A DNA stretch of 64,000 nt from positions 125,324 through 189,323 of the forward strand of contig DISB01000010.1 in the NCBI GenBank assembly GCA_002421685.1, given 5' to 3'. The notes beneath the pieces were generated by a model, which was given only the letters and a program-made list of their open reading frames with translations, was not told the origin of the DNA and did not search any database. Positions 1 through 8,641 of this stretch are shown in pieces. Numbering within the stretch: position 1 is the first letter of the stretch; the number at the start of each line of letters is the position of its first letter. The DNA comes from Bacteroidetes bacterium UBA6221. GTDB taxonomy: Bacteria > Bacteroidota > Bacteroidia > Chitinophagales > Chitinophagaceae. The position numbers and the translations under genes are program-made.

Positions 1-1
1 A

Positions 2-733
2 ATACTCAGCCTGTCAGAGATACAATCGATAGTTCCAGCCGATGTATTCATTATGGCCGGTGGGCGGGGCCAGCGCCTGATGCCGCTTACGGCTGATACA
101 CCCAAACCCATGTTGCACATTGGCGGCAAGCCGATACTGGAACATAATATTGACAGGCTGATAAAATACGGCATCAATAATATTTACATAAGCGTCAACT
201 ACCTTGCCGAGCAGATACAGGATTATTTTAAAGATGGCAGCGACAAGGGGATATCAGTAAAATACATACACGAAGACAAACCCCTCGGCACGCTGGGGTC
301 AGTGAAAATGGTGGAAGAACTGGAGCATGACTATGTAATGGTGATGAACTCCGACCTGCTCACCGATATTGATTTCAATGGCTTCTTTCAAACCTTCCTC
401 CGCTCGGGGGCAGACATGGCCGTAGCTACTACTATGTATAGTGTTGAGGTGCCTTACGGTGTAATGGAAGTAGATAACGGGAACTTTGTAAATGCCCTGA
501 AGGAAAAACCCTGCTACACATACTACTCTAATGCCGGCATATACATTATAAAAAAGGAGCTGCTTTCACTGGTGCCGCATAATGAATTCTATAATGTCAC
601 TGACCTGATGGACACTTTGATAAACAAAGGAAAAAAGCTGGTGTCCTTCCCCATCCTGGGCTATTGGTTGGATATTGGCAAACATAATGACTTTATACAA
701 GCCCAGGAGGACATCAAGACCCTGGTGCTTTAA
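2..733 (+). CDS. Sugar-phosphate nucleotidyltransferase (3' part)
   Basis: The reading frame is open to the left window edge, so the true start lies outside; 243 residues are visible. The nucleotide-binding signature GGRGQRLMPLT begins about 19 residues into the visible part, followed by PKPML and a metal-binding NSD motif, as in enzymes that condense a nucleoside triphosphate with a sugar 1-phosphate. The residues before the signature are not an N-terminus. In this family the N-terminal extension is often a pair of CBS domains (PtmE/LegF-like enzymes of nonulosonic acid loci), but that part cannot be seen here. The substrate cannot be told from this fragment. It lies just upstream of the exopolysaccharide operon and may belong to a neighbouring sugar locus. 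Confidence 0.9.
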   Translation: MLSLSEIQSIVPADVFIMAGGRGQRLMPLTADTPKPMLHIGGKPILEHNIDRLIKYGINNIYISVNYLAEQIQDYFKDGSDKGISVKYIHEDKPLGTLGSVKMVEELEHDYVMVMNSDLLTDIDFNGFFQTFLRSGADMAVATTMYSVEVPYGVMEVDNGNFVNALKEKPCYTYYSNAGIYIIKKELLSLVPHNEFYNVTDLMDTLINKGKKLVSFPILGYWLDIGKHNDFIQAQEDIKTLVL

Positions 734-748
734 ACAAGGCTGAACCCC

Positions 749-779
749 TTTACTTTAGTATTTATAATTCCTATTTTTG
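749..779 (+). promoter_or_regulatory. Bacteroidota-type promoter of the polysaccharide operon
   Basis: TATTTTTG at 772-779 fits the Bacteroidota -7 consensus TAnnTTTG. TTTA at 749-752 sits exactly 19 bases upstream and matches three of four bases of the -33 TTTG. Transcription would start around 784-788, at the foot of the hairpin at 782-812, leaving a leader of roughly 85 bases before the regulator gene at 869. No mapping data were available. Confidence 0.5.
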
Positions 780-781
780 TT

Positions 782-830
782 ACAGGTTGAGTAAAATTAT
801 TACTCAACCTGTCGTCACCTTGTGACCGAC
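782..830 (+). promoter_or_regulatory. Tandem hairpins in the leader of the polysaccharide operon
   Basis: Bases 782-794 and 800-812 form a perfect 13-bp stem with a 5-base loop (the arm reads acaggttgagta). A second hairpin follows immediately: 814-818 pairs with 822-826, extended by 811-813 with 828-830 around one bulged base. No T-run follows either stem, so this is not a plain intrinsic terminator. In Bacteroides, UpxY proteins act on the untranslated leader of their own capsule operon to prevent early termination. A structured leader directly ahead of a UpxY-type gene is consistent with such a target, which is inference. Confidence 0.45.
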
Positions 831-868
831 AGAGGCGAAGCCATGCCGAAGTTCTTAAAAATAGTAAC

Positions 869-1405
869 ATGCTGGAAACACTAATATCATCCAGGACACG
901 TATAAAGCTGCTGCTTAGGCTCTTTCTCAATCCGGGCACAACTGCTTACCTGCGCGGGCTGGCAGAAGAGTTTGACGAAAGCACCAATAGCGTCCGTGTG
1001 GAATTGAACCGGTTTGAAGAAGCTAATATGCTGGTGTCTGAAAACAAAGGCAATAAAAAGCTATATAAAGCTAATGACAAACACCCCCTTTTCAAAGATA
1101 TTCACAGCATATTGCTGAAGTATATAGGTGTGGACAAAATAATTAATGCGATCATCGAAAGGATGGGCAAGCTTGAAAAAGTATACCTCACCGGTGATTA
1201 TGCCCTTGGCAGGGATTCGGGTATTATAGACCTCACCTTTATTGGAGAAATAGATAAGAACTACCTGGTAGACATGGTAAGTAAAGCTGAAAAGATGATA
1301 AAAAAGAAGGTGAGATTTATTATATACGATACAACCGAGTGGGCCGATAAAAACATCCTGGATGAAGAGAACGCACGTTTATTGTTATGGGAAAACAAAT
1401 CGTAG
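869..1405 (+). CDS. Winged-helix regulator at the head of the EPS operon
   Basis: 178 residues. Residues about 5-75 form a winged helix-turn-helix of ArsR type (LFLNPGTTAYLRGLAEEF, then an N-S-V-R-xx-L recognition helix and a K-G-N-K-K-L-Y wing). The C-terminal half (about 90-178) has the layout of a small nucleotidyltransferase-like (MNT-fold) domain (KVYLTGDYALGRDSGIIDL). The usual GSxARG catalytic motif of that fold appears degenerate (TGDYALGRDSG), so a binding rather than catalytic role is likely. It overlaps or abuts the UpxY-like gene, so the two are probably co-translated and jointly control the locus. It is the first gene after the promoter. The exact ligand and operator are unknown. 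Confidence 0.85.
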   Translation: MLETLISSRTRIKLLLRLFLNPGTTAYLRGLAEEFDESTNSVRVELNRFEEANMLVSENKGNKKLYKANDKHPLFKDIHSILLKYIGVDKIINAIIERMGKLEKVYLTGDYALGRDSGIIDLTFIGEIDKNYLVDMVSKAEKMIKKKVRFIIYDTTEWADKNILDEENARLLLWENKS

Positions 1406-1410
1406 AAACG

Positions 1411-1905
1411 ATGAATTGGTACGTATTATATACTAAGCCCCGAAACGAAAAGAAGGTCACGGCGTTGCTTGCTGAAAAGGGCATAGAAGTATATTGCCCG
1501 CTTAGGGAGGAGGTACGCCAATGGAGCGACCGGAAGAAGAAAGTGGCAGAGCCTGTTTTTAAGTCCTACGTTTTTGTGCAGTTGCCTGACTATAAAAAGG
1601 ATAGTGTAGAGGTATTGCTGACGCCCGGGGCGGTACGGTTTCTATGGTGGAACGGTAGCCCGGGTATAGTGCGGGATTATGAAATACTAGCTATTAAAGA
1701 CTTTCTCGATAACTATAAAAATGCTGAAATAACCGTTAACCTGAAGGAGGGTGAAAACATCATGGTAGCCGAAGGCCCGCTAAAGGATGCGAAAGGCAAA
1801 ATACTTATGATAAAGGGGAACAGGGCGATATTGTATTTACATTCATTGGGTATGAACATGACGGCGAAGCTGCCGCTGCAATCACTTACTAAATCGGGCG
1901 GGTAA
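1411..1905 (+). CDS. UpxY-type NusG-like transcription antiterminator
   Basis: 164 residues from this start. It begins WYVLYTKPRNEKKV, the N-terminal NGN domain signature shared by NusG, RfaH and Bacteroides UpxY proteins. A KOW-like segment follows near the end (about residues 118-160, with EGPLKDAKGKILMIKGNRA). Such specialised NusG paralogues ride RNA polymerase and allow it to read through long surface-polysaccharide operons. An in-frame ATG at 1387 would add eight residues and overlap the upstream gene by 19 bases. I prefer 1411 because the homology starts there and it sits five bases after the upstream stop. It fits the roughly 31-kb operon that follows. Confidence 0.92.
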   Translation: MNWYVLYTKPRNEKKVTALLAEKGIEVYCPLREEVRQWSDRKKKVAEPVFKSYVFVQLPDYKKDSVEVLLTPGAVRFLWWNGSPGIVRDYEILAIKDFLDNYKNAEITVNLKEGENIMVAEGPLKDAKGKILMIKGNRAILYLHSLGMNMTAKLPLQSLTKSGG

Positions 1906-1972
1906 CAATGTCGCCGGGGCTGATATTTATACAATTACAACAGTGGATAGGTAAATCGCCTGTCTTTTTCAC

Positions 1973-1980
1973 TACATTTG
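1973..1980 (+). promoter_or_regulatory. Possible internal -7 element before the export gene
   Basis: TACATTTG is a full match to TAnnTTTG and lies 20 bases ahead of the ATG of the export lipoprotein gene. No -33 TTTG is visible at the right distance, so this is a weak candidate for an internal promoter that would separate the structural genes from the regulator pair. Confidence 0.25.
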
Positions 1981-2000
1981 AGCAAAATATTCACAATAAA

Positions 2001-2813
2001 ATGAAATTCTTTCTGTCTGGTAAAAGAAACCGTGGTTTCGTAACTTCCTTATTACTGGCAATTGTAGCGCTCTCAGCATGTAATAGCGCAAAGCAGGTGG
2101 CCTATTTCCAGGATGTTGCAGATAGTATTGATGTTGAAAAGCGTGTGCGAAACGCGCCATTTCATGAGCCGATAATACATAAAGGGGATATACTGAATAT
2201 AGATGTAGCTACTATAGATGCCAACATAGGCGGTGTTACAACCGTGCAACACACTAAAGAAGATGAAAATGCCGGAACCGGTAGCCAGATCAAAGGCTAC
2301 ATAGTGGACAAAAACGGTGTCGTGGAGATACCGATTATCGGAAAGCTAAAGGTGGAGGGGCATACAACCATGGAAGTAAAAGAGATGGTTCGGAATATCG
2401 CGCTCAAATATTACAAGGATCCATTGGTAAATGTGCGGATAGCTAACTTTTACATCACTGTATTGGGCGAGGTGAAGAGCCCCGGCATGTATGTTGTGGC
2501 TAATGAGAAGATAAACATCATAGATGCGATTGGCCTTGCCGGAGACCTTTCATTGGGTGGAAAGAGAGGTAACGTTATCATCATAAGAGAAGAAAACGGA
2601 GAGTCTGTATTTGCAAGGGTGAGCCTGAACACTACGGACCTGGTCCAGTCTGAATATTTTTACCTGCAGCCGGGTGACAAAATATACGTGGAACCACTAA
2701 AGTCTTTTGCTAAGGCCGGCACAAGCGATCAGCGGACGACCAGGATAGTAAGCCTTATGCTGGGTATCGTTTCCATAGCAGTAGCTGTTGCAACACTTGC
2801 CACCAGGCTATAA
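2001..2813 (+). CDS. Polysaccharide export lipoprotein, Wza/BexD type
   Basis: 270 residues. The reading frame is open back to 1908, but the ATG at 2001 starts a clean lipoprotein signal: basic n-region, hydrophobic core LLLAIVAL and lipobox S-A-C with Cys27. A Poly_export domain follows (about 60-150: HKGDILNIDV, then VDKNGVVEIPIIGKL). Next comes an SLBB domain (about 155-235: VLGEVKSPGMYVV, IDAIGLAGDL). A hydrophobic C-terminal helix (MLGIVSIAVAVATLA) may cross the outer membrane, as the C-terminal helix of Wza does. It should form the outer-membrane exit channel and work with the kinase encoded 14 bases downstream. Confidence 0.95.
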   Translation: MKFFLSGKRNRGFVTSLLLAIVALSACNSAKQVAYFQDVADSIDVEKRVRNAPFHEPIIHKGDILNIDVATIDANIGGVTTVQHTKEDENAGTGSQIKGYIVDKNGVVEIPIIGKLKVEGHTTMEVKEMVRNIALKYYKDPLVNVRIANFYITVLGEVKSPGMYVVANEKINIIDAIGLAGDLSLGGKRGNVIIIREENGESVFARVSLNTTDLVQSEYFYLQPGDKIYVEPLKSFAKAGTSDQRTTRIVSLMLGIVSIAVAVATLATRL

Positions 2814-2827
2814 TAATTGCATAATTT

Positions 2828-5212
2828 ATGCAGGACAGCCTTGAGCCAATATTTATTGAAGAAAAGAAGGGCAGAGACCACAGCATAAAAACTGAAAAGT
2901 TACTGTCGGCCATACTGGCTTACTGGCCTGTATTCGCAGTTTGCGTGCTGGTTTCGCTCTTGGCGGCGTATGTTTACCTGCGGTACACTACACCCAGGTA
3001 TATGGCTTATGCCAAGGTGTTGATAAAAGATGACAAAAAATCCGGGAGCATTGGCGAAGGCCAGTTGTTGCAGGAGTTGGGGCTTCAAACCACAGCTGCC
3101 AATGTTGAGAATGAAGTAGAGATATTCAAAAGCCGCACACTGATGAAAAAAGTAGTGGAGCAGCAGCAGTTGAATATCCACTACTACGCCCCCGGCAGGA
3201 TAAAGACCAGCGAATATTATTACCAGGACCTGCCATTCAGGTTCGTTCCCCTGTTCGATAACAGCAATGTACCATTGAGATACAAATACCAGGTATCTGT
3301 AAATGGTGATAGCGGCTTTACCATATCGGATAAAAAGAAAACATGGCAAGGTGCATGGGGCGATACTATTGAATTACCTGTCGGCTTGGTTGTTATTAAA
3401 GACCGCAGGCATCTTGCTAACCCCGCTTACGAGCTCGATGAATGTACGATAGAAATAAAGGCTACAGAGTACCAGGCTATTAAAACATTGCGCCTGCTGG
3501 ACGTAGACCCGGTGAATAAAGCGTCGATATTAGAGTTATCCGTTTCCGACGTATTGCCCCAGCGGGGAGAAGACATCCTGAACGAACTTATTGAGGCCTA
3601 CCTGCAGGCTAATATTGACGACAGGAACAAAACCCTGGATGCAACAGTTGAGTTCATAGATGAACGACTGAAAGGCGTGACCTATGAACTCTCCGGCATA
3701 GAACGGAATATTGAACAATTCAAAAGTACCCGCAAACTGACTGACCTGACCGAGCAGGCAAAAATGCTGCTCGATTATACCAGCGAATATGCCAGGCAGC
3801 TAACGGAAAAAGAAGTGAAGTTACGTGTGGTGGAGTCGCTGGAGCAATACCTGAACGATGAAAGTAACAAAGACAGGATAGTGCCTTCATCGCTGCTGGT
3901 AGAAGATGATGCGGCGATGAATGCCATGAAGAGCTATAATGACCTTCAGTTGAAAAGATCGGCCTTGTTGCTGACCAGTACGGAGGATAACCCCTTTGTA
4001 AAAAACCTGGACAGGCAACTGGAAAATATCCGTGAAGACCTGGTACGCTCGCTGGCAACCATGAAGCAGGGTATCCAGGTTTCAATTAAGGAATTAGAGA
4101 GCCGTTCGGGTTTTGTAGACGAGCAGATAAGACAGGTGCCCTCAGAAGAACGGATATACCTGGAGTATTCGCGCCAGCAAAATATCAAACAGGAGCTGTA
4201 TCTTTTCCTTTTAACCAAGCGGGAAGAAAGCGCTATTTCAAAATCGTCAACGGTTGCCAATGCCAGGATAGTGGACCCGGCAAAAAGCGATACTGTACCA
4301 TATTCGCCCAAGCCTATGCGCACATACCTGGCGGCATTCGCATTGGGTATTATTTTGCCGGGGCTGTGGGTTTTTATCCGCGAACTGTTCAATGTAAAAG
4401 TGGCTGGTAAAGATGATGTAAAAAGCCTGACATCCATGAATATTATCGGGGAGATAGGTCATAGCGATACAGCAGATGAAATTGTAGTATTTAAAGAAAG
4501 CAAGACCGTTATAGCCGAACAATTCCGGGCACTGCGTACGAATATGCAATTCCTGTTGGCAGATGAAAACGAGAAAGTAATTCTCCTTACATCGAGTATG
4601 AGTGGTGAGGGAAAATCCTTTGTTGCTTTGAACCTGGCAGTGACCCTGGCGCTATCGGGGGAGAAAGTGGCATTGCTGGAACTGGACCTGCGGAAACCCA
4701 AAATATCTGAGGGATTGAAGTTGAAAAACAATGAAGGCTTTACAAAATATATTATCGGCCAGGCCACACTTGCAGATATAATACAACCCTCCGGTGTTGT
4801 AAATTCACTGTACATCGTACCTTCTGGCGCTATCCCGCCCAATCCGTCCGAATTGTTATTATCGCCAAGGGTAAAAGAACTTTTTGATACACTAAAAAAA
4901 GAATATAACTATATTGTTGTTGACTCAGCGCCTGTAGGCCTGGTAACTGACGCTCAATTGTTGAGCCGGTATGCTAACACGGTTTTGTATGTGTCAAGGA
5001 TAAACTATACCTACAAGGAGCAATTAAGAAATGCAGACGAGCTGTTACGTTCCGGCAAAATGCAGAAAATGAGTCTCGTTATCAACGATATAAAAGCAAA
5101 AGGCGGTGTGTACGGGTATGGATATGGCAGCTATGGCGCCGATTATTACGAGGATGGCAGGGACAAAGGAATAGTAGGGAAGGTAAAGAACAGGTTTAAT
5201 AAAAAAGTATAA
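2828..5212 (+). CDS. Chain-length determinant fused to BY-tyrosine kinase (Wzc type)
   Basis: 794 residues, the usual length of a fused inner-membrane polysaccharide co-polymerase. A first membrane helix lies at about residues 27-50 and a second at about 498-520, enclosing a Wzz-type periplasmic domain with coiled-coil stretches. The cytoplasmic part has a Walker A motif (SMSGEGKS, about 590-597), a Walker A' motif (VALLELDLRKPK, from about 614) and a C-terminal tyrosine cluster with six Tyr between about 762 and 774. In this family, cycles of autophosphorylation on that cluster control polymer length and export. No separate phosphatase gene is visible in the window. Confidence 0.96.
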   Translation: MQDSLEPIFIEEKKGRDHSIKTEKLLSAILAYWPVFAVCVLVSLLAAYVYLRYTTPRYMAYAKVLIKDDKKSGSIGEGQLLQELGLQTTAANVENEVEIFKSRTLMKKVVEQQQLNIHYYAPGRIKTSEYYYQDLPFRFVPLFDNSNVPLRYKYQVSVNGDSGFTISDKKKTWQGAWGDTIELPVGLVVIKDRRHLANPAYELDECTIEIKATEYQAIKTLRLLDVDPVNKASILELSVSDVLPQRGEDILNELIEAYLQANIDDRNKTLDATVEFIDERLKGVTYELSGIERNIEQFKSTRKLTDLTEQAKMLLDYTSEYARQLTEKEVKLRVVESLEQYLNDESNKDRIVPSSLLVEDDAAMNAMKSYNDLQLKRSALLLTSTEDNPFVKNLDRQLENIREDLVRSLATMKQGIQVSIKELESRSGFVDEQIRQVPSEERIYLEYSRQQNIKQELYLFLLTKREESAISKSSTVANARIVDPAKSDTVPYSPKPMRTYLAAFALGIILPGLWVFIRELFNVKVAGKDDVKSLTSMNIIGEIGHSDTADEIVVFKESKTVIAEQFRALRTNMQFLLADENEKVILLTSSMSGEGKSFVALNLAVTLALSGEKVALLELDLRKPKISEGLKLKNNEGFTKYIIGQATLADIIQPSGVVNSLYIVPSGAIPPNPSELLLSPRVKELFDTLKKEYNYIVVDSAPVGLVTDAQLLSRYANTVLYVSRINYTYKEQLRNADELLRSGKMQKMSLVINDIKAKGGVYGYGYGSYGADYYEDGRDKGIVGKVKNRFNKKV

Positions 5213-5241
5213 TACAGGCATACACTATACTCTTTAGAAAA

Positions 5242-6534
5242 ATGGCAGAGAATAACATCAGGATAGCCGTAATAGGATTAGGCTACGTTGGGCTCCCGTT
5301 GGCGGCAGAATTCGCCAGAAAGTTTCCAACTATCGGTTTCGACATCAACCAGAAACGCATAAAGGAACTACAGTCGGGGAAAGACAATACCCTGGAAGTA
5401 GAGGATGACGCTTTGCAGGCGGTGATTGTAGCCACGCCCCCTGCAGAGAAAGGCCTCTACTGTACTAACAAGCTGGAAGATATAGCTGATTGCAATTATT
5501 TCATCGTGACCGTACCTACACCCGTAGATAAGTACAACCGCCCGGACCTGACACCTTTATACAAAGCCAGTGAAACAGTTGGTAAAGTATTGGCGAAGGG
5601 CGACATCGTGATATACGAGTCGACTGTTTACCCCGGCGTTACCGAAGATGAATGTGTGCCTGTACTGGAAAAAGTTTCAGGCTTAAAATATAATACTGAT
5701 TTCTATTGCGGCTATTCACCGGAGCGCATCAACCCCGGGGATAAGAACCATACGGTAACCAAGATCAAAAAAGTAACATCCGGCTCAAACGACGAGGTAG
5801 CTGAAAAGGTTGACCAGTTATATAAAAGCATCATTACGGCTGGCACACATAAGGCATCAAGTATAAAAGTAGCGGAAGCGGCCAAGGTTATTGAAAATGC
5901 ACAACGTGATATCAACATCGCTTTTGTAAATGAGCTCGCCAAAATATTTAACCGCATGGGTATTGATACTACCGACGTGTTGGCTGCTGCAGGTACTAAA
6001 TGGAATTTTCTGCCCTTCAAGCCGGGCTTGGTTGGGGGGCACTGCATTGGTGTTGACCCGTATTACCTGGCCCAAAAAGCACAGGAAGTAGGGTACCATC
6101 CTGAAATCATACTGGCGGGCCGCAGGCTGAACGACAGCATGGGCGGATACATAGCCAACGAAGTAGTGAAGCAGATGATAAAGAGGGAAATGCCTGTAAA
6201 GGAATCGAAAATACTGGTACTGGGCATCACCTTTAAGGAAAACTGCCCGGATGTTCGCAATACAAGAGTGGTGGATATCATCAGCGAGCTTCAGTCTTAT
6301 AATATTAACCTGACCGTGTACGACCCCTGGGCCAATGGCGAAGAAGTAATGCACGAATACGGCGTCACGACCACTAACGAACTGCCGGCGAAAGGACAGT
6401 TCAATGCAATTGTGCTGGCCGTGGCGCACAACGAATTCCTCGCTAATCACTGGAAAGAGTGGCTGGCGCCGGGTGGTATTATCTACGATGTGAAAAGCTG
6501 CCTCGATAAATCGGCGGTTGATTCACGACTGTAG
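5242..6534 (+). CDS. UDP-N-acetylhexosamine 6-dehydrogenase (WbpA/TviB-like)
   Basis: 430 residues. The NAD-binding Rossmann motif GLGYVGLP is at about 12-19, and the motif GGHCIGVDPYY carries the catalytic cysteine at about 268. The N-terminal pattern GFDIN..RI.EL.SGKDNT.EV is typical of the TviB/WbpA/WbpO group, which oxidises UDP-GlcNAc or UDP-GalNAc at C6 to the uronic acid, rather than of UDP-glucose dehydrogenase. The acetyltransferase gene follows 12 bases downstream, as expected if both work on the same UDP-HexNAcA branch. The product is probably UDP-GlcNAcA, with the 2-epimerase at 28103 acting before or after it. Confidence 0.93.
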   Translation: MAENNIRIAVIGLGYVGLPLAAEFARKFPTIGFDINQKRIKELQSGKDNTLEVEDDALQAVIVATPPAEKGLYCTNKLEDIADCNYFIVTVPTPVDKYNRPDLTPLYKASETVGKVLAKGDIVIYESTVYPGVTEDECVPVLEKVSGLKYNTDFYCGYSPERINPGDKNHTVTKIKKVTSGSNDEVAEKVDQLYKSIITAGTHKASSIKVAEAAKVIENAQRDINIAFVNELAKIFNRMGIDTTDVLAAAGTKWNFLPFKPGLVGGHCIGVDPYYLAQKAQEVGYHPEIILAGRRLNDSMGGYIANEVVKQMIKREMPVKESKILVLGITFKENCPDVRNTRVVDIISELQSYNINLTVYDPWANGEEVMHEYGVTTTNELPAKGQFNAIVLAVAHNEFLANHWKEWLAPGGIIYDVKSCLDKSAVDSRL

Positions 6535-6546
6535 CAAATTTGTTCC

Positions 6547-7119
6547 ATGAGTTTCTTTGCACATCCCACGGCAGTTGTTGATGATAACTGCCGTATAGGT
6601 GCTGATACCAAAATATGGCACTTCTCTCATATAATGAGTGGGTGCACAATAGGCAACAACTGCAATATCGGGCAGAATGTAGTCATCTCACCCGGCGTAG
6701 TATTAGGCAACAATGTTAAGGTACAGAATAACGTATCTGTTTATACAGGTGTCACCTGCGATGACGATGTTTTCCTTGGCCCTTCCTGTGTATTCACCAA
6801 TGTCATTAACCCACGCAGTGCAGTCATGCGCAGGGATAAGTACGAAACAACGCATATTGGCAAAGGCGCTACTATTGGCGCTAATGCAACCATTATTTGC
6901 GGTAATAATATCGGAACGTATGCTTTCATCGGCGCCGGTGCGGTTATCACAAAAGATGTACCGCCCTATGGACTGGTAGTAGGCAATCCGGCCAGGCAAA
7001 CCGGTTGGATGAGCGAATACGGCCACAAGTTGCAGTTTGACCGTAACGGGCAGGCAACCTGCCCCGAGAGCAGCCAGCAGTATAAACTCGATGGTGGTAA
7101 GGTAATCCGGGTATCTTAA
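6547..7119 (+). CDS. Sugar-nucleotide N-acetyltransferase, left-handed beta-helix (WbpD-like)
   Basis: 190 residues with repeated hexapeptides (IGxN, VxI) across residues about 10-150, which fold as a left-handed beta-helix. The segment DTKIWHFSHIMSGCTIG and the end NPARQTGWMSEYG are characteristic of WbpD/WlbB enzymes. These transfer acetyl from acetyl-CoA to the 3-amino group of UDP-GlcNAc3NA, a step towards UDP-ManNAc(3NAc)A. It sits between the 6-dehydrogenase and the flippase. The matching dehydrogenase, aminotransferase and epimerase genes are about 22 kb downstream in the same locus. A 4-amino sugar substrate (PglD-like) is a less likely alternative. Confidence 0.88.
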   Translation: MSFFAHPTAVVDDNCRIGADTKIWHFSHIMSGCTIGNNCNIGQNVVISPGVVLGNNVKVQNNVSVYTGVTCDDDVFLGPSCVFTNVINPRSAVMRRDKYETTHIGKGATIGANATIICGNNIGTYAFIGAGAVITKDVPPYGLVVGNPARQTGWMSEYGHKLQFDRNGQATCPESSQQYKLDGGKVIRVS

Positions 7120-7138
7120 TTCTTCTATACTGCGATAC

Positions 7139-8641
7139 ATGAGTATCGGTAAAAAAGCAGGCAAAGGCTTTATAAAGATATTGCAGCGCAACGTGCTGGA
7201 AAAGCTGATGGGCTTGACCACCATCGTTGTGCTGGCACGCAAGCTAACGCCATACGATTTTGGCCTTGTAAGTATCACCGAGGTCTTACTCTATATGATA
7301 TCTGTATTTGGCACCACAGGACTCAGCGAGTACCTGCTCGCATACAGGAAGGAGGATGTAAAAGAAACATTTAAGGCGGCCTTTTGGTTCAATATCGTCA
7401 TAACATTAGTAGTGCTGGCATTATTCCTTGCTGTTGCACCGCTGTGGTCTGATTTTCAAAATGAGCCGCGTATCCAGAACATTAGCTTCATCGTCGGTGG
7501 TATTTTTATCTTTTCGCAATTGGCGGTTATTCCGAAAGCCTGGCTGAGCAGGAACCTCCAGTTTGACAAACAGGTAAGAATACAAACGCCATTTATAATA
7601 TTGATTCCATTAGGTAAGCTGGCTGCTGTTTTTGCAGGATTTGGCGTGTACAGCCTTATCGTTCCTACGCTATTATTAACGCCGGTACAAACATGGTTGT
7701 TCTATAGGGCGACAAAACTTAATCCGGGTAAGCGCTTGTACACGGAACGTTGGAAAGAAATATACAAGTTTACCAAACACCTTATTGGTTCGGGCATCCT
7801 GAGAAGGCTTGCTGATCATGGAGACAAGTTCATCCTTGGCAAATTCCTGGGCCTGGGTATGCTGGGTATATACAATATCGCCATGCAAATGGCGGAGTTA
7901 TTTACTACCCAGCTCATCATGGTATCCAACAACATCCTGTCATCTGTACTGCCGAAATACGTAGGCGATAAACAGAAATTTTACACCCACTATATCAGTT
8001 TCCTGAAAACTTTTGCTTTCGTTTTGCTACCATTTATGGGCATAATGCTGCTGGCCGCCAAGCCGATAATACTGCTGATGTACGGGCCGCAATGGGCTGA
8101 TGCAATATTGCCGATGCAGATACTAATTGTATATTCTGCATTGCGCTCCGTCACCAGCTCGTTCAGTATAGTTATGAACTCATTCCACCGCAATAAGCAA
8201 TCTTTCAAGGTCAATTTGTTTTTTACACCTGTTCATTTAATAGGCTCAGCCATAGGCGCTTATTATGGAGGCATTGTGGGCGTTGCCGTATCGCTGGTAG
8301 TAGTACGTGCGTTTTTCTATAACTGGCGTATTAAACTTACAATGGATGCCGTAGAGCAACCTGCTACACGCTGGCACAGGGACCTGTATCCATATTTCAT
8401 GAGCATTGCAGCGGTTATTATTATTTCCTGGTTGGTGGGTTACTACCTGCATGGCGTTATTGATGGATTATTTCCCCTATGGATAATCGGCATAGTAGCT
8501 GTCGGTGTAATACTATCATACAACTTCATTATGAAACTTATTTTCCCGCGAGAGCTCAATACAATCTCATATTTTCTCGGGGCAACATTTCCCCGGATAC
8601 AACAACCGTTTAACAGGGTATACGGGCTTAACAATATATGA
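7139..8641 (+). CDS. Oligosaccharide flippase (Wzx, MOP superfamily)
   Basis: 500 residues, nearly all in about a dozen hydrophobic segments separated by short charged loops. The start MSIGKKAGKGFIKIL and the motif LARKLTPYDFGLVSI are typical of PST-type polysaccharide transporters, which move lipid-linked repeat units from the cytoplasmic to the periplasmic face. The stop overlaps the start of the next glycosyltransferase (ATGA), indicating coupled translation. It is the only flippase seen in the locus and would pair with the polymerase at 23239. Confidence 0.92.
   Translation: MSIGKKAGKGFIKILQRNVLEKLMGLTTIVVLARKLTPYDFGLVSITEVLLYMISVFGTTGLSEYLLAYRKEDVKETFKAAFWFNIVITLVVLALFLAVAPLWSDFQNEPRIQNISFIVGGIFIFSQLAVIPKAWLSRNLQFDKQVRIQTPFIILIPLGKLAAVFAGFGVYSLIVPTLLLTPVQTWLFYRATKLNPGKRLYTERWKEIYKFTKHLIGSGILRRLADHGDKFILGKFLGLGMLGIYNIAMQMAELFTTQLIMVSNNILSSVLPKYVGDKQKFYTHYISFLKTFAFVLLPFMGIMLLAAKPIILLMYGPQWADAILPMQILIVYSALRSVTSSFSIVMNSFHRNKQSFKVNLFFTPVHLIGSAIGAYYGGIVGVAVSLVVVRAFFYNWRIKLTMDAVEQPATRWHRDLYPYFMSIAAVIIISWLVGYYLHGVIDGLFPLWIIGIVAVGVILSYNFIMKLIFPRELNTISYFLGATFPRIQQPFNRVYGLNNI

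Noticed and set aside
782..812. Intrinsic terminator of the upstream nucleotidyltransferase gene
   Set aside because: The stem is perfect but no T-run follows on either strand, and a promoter lies just upstream, so a leader or operator element fits better.
749..812. Invertible capsule promoter of the Bacteroides type
   Set aside because: Such promoters lie between two inverted repeats and are served by an invertase. Here the only inverted repeat is a short hairpin downstream of the promoter, and no recombinase gene is present.
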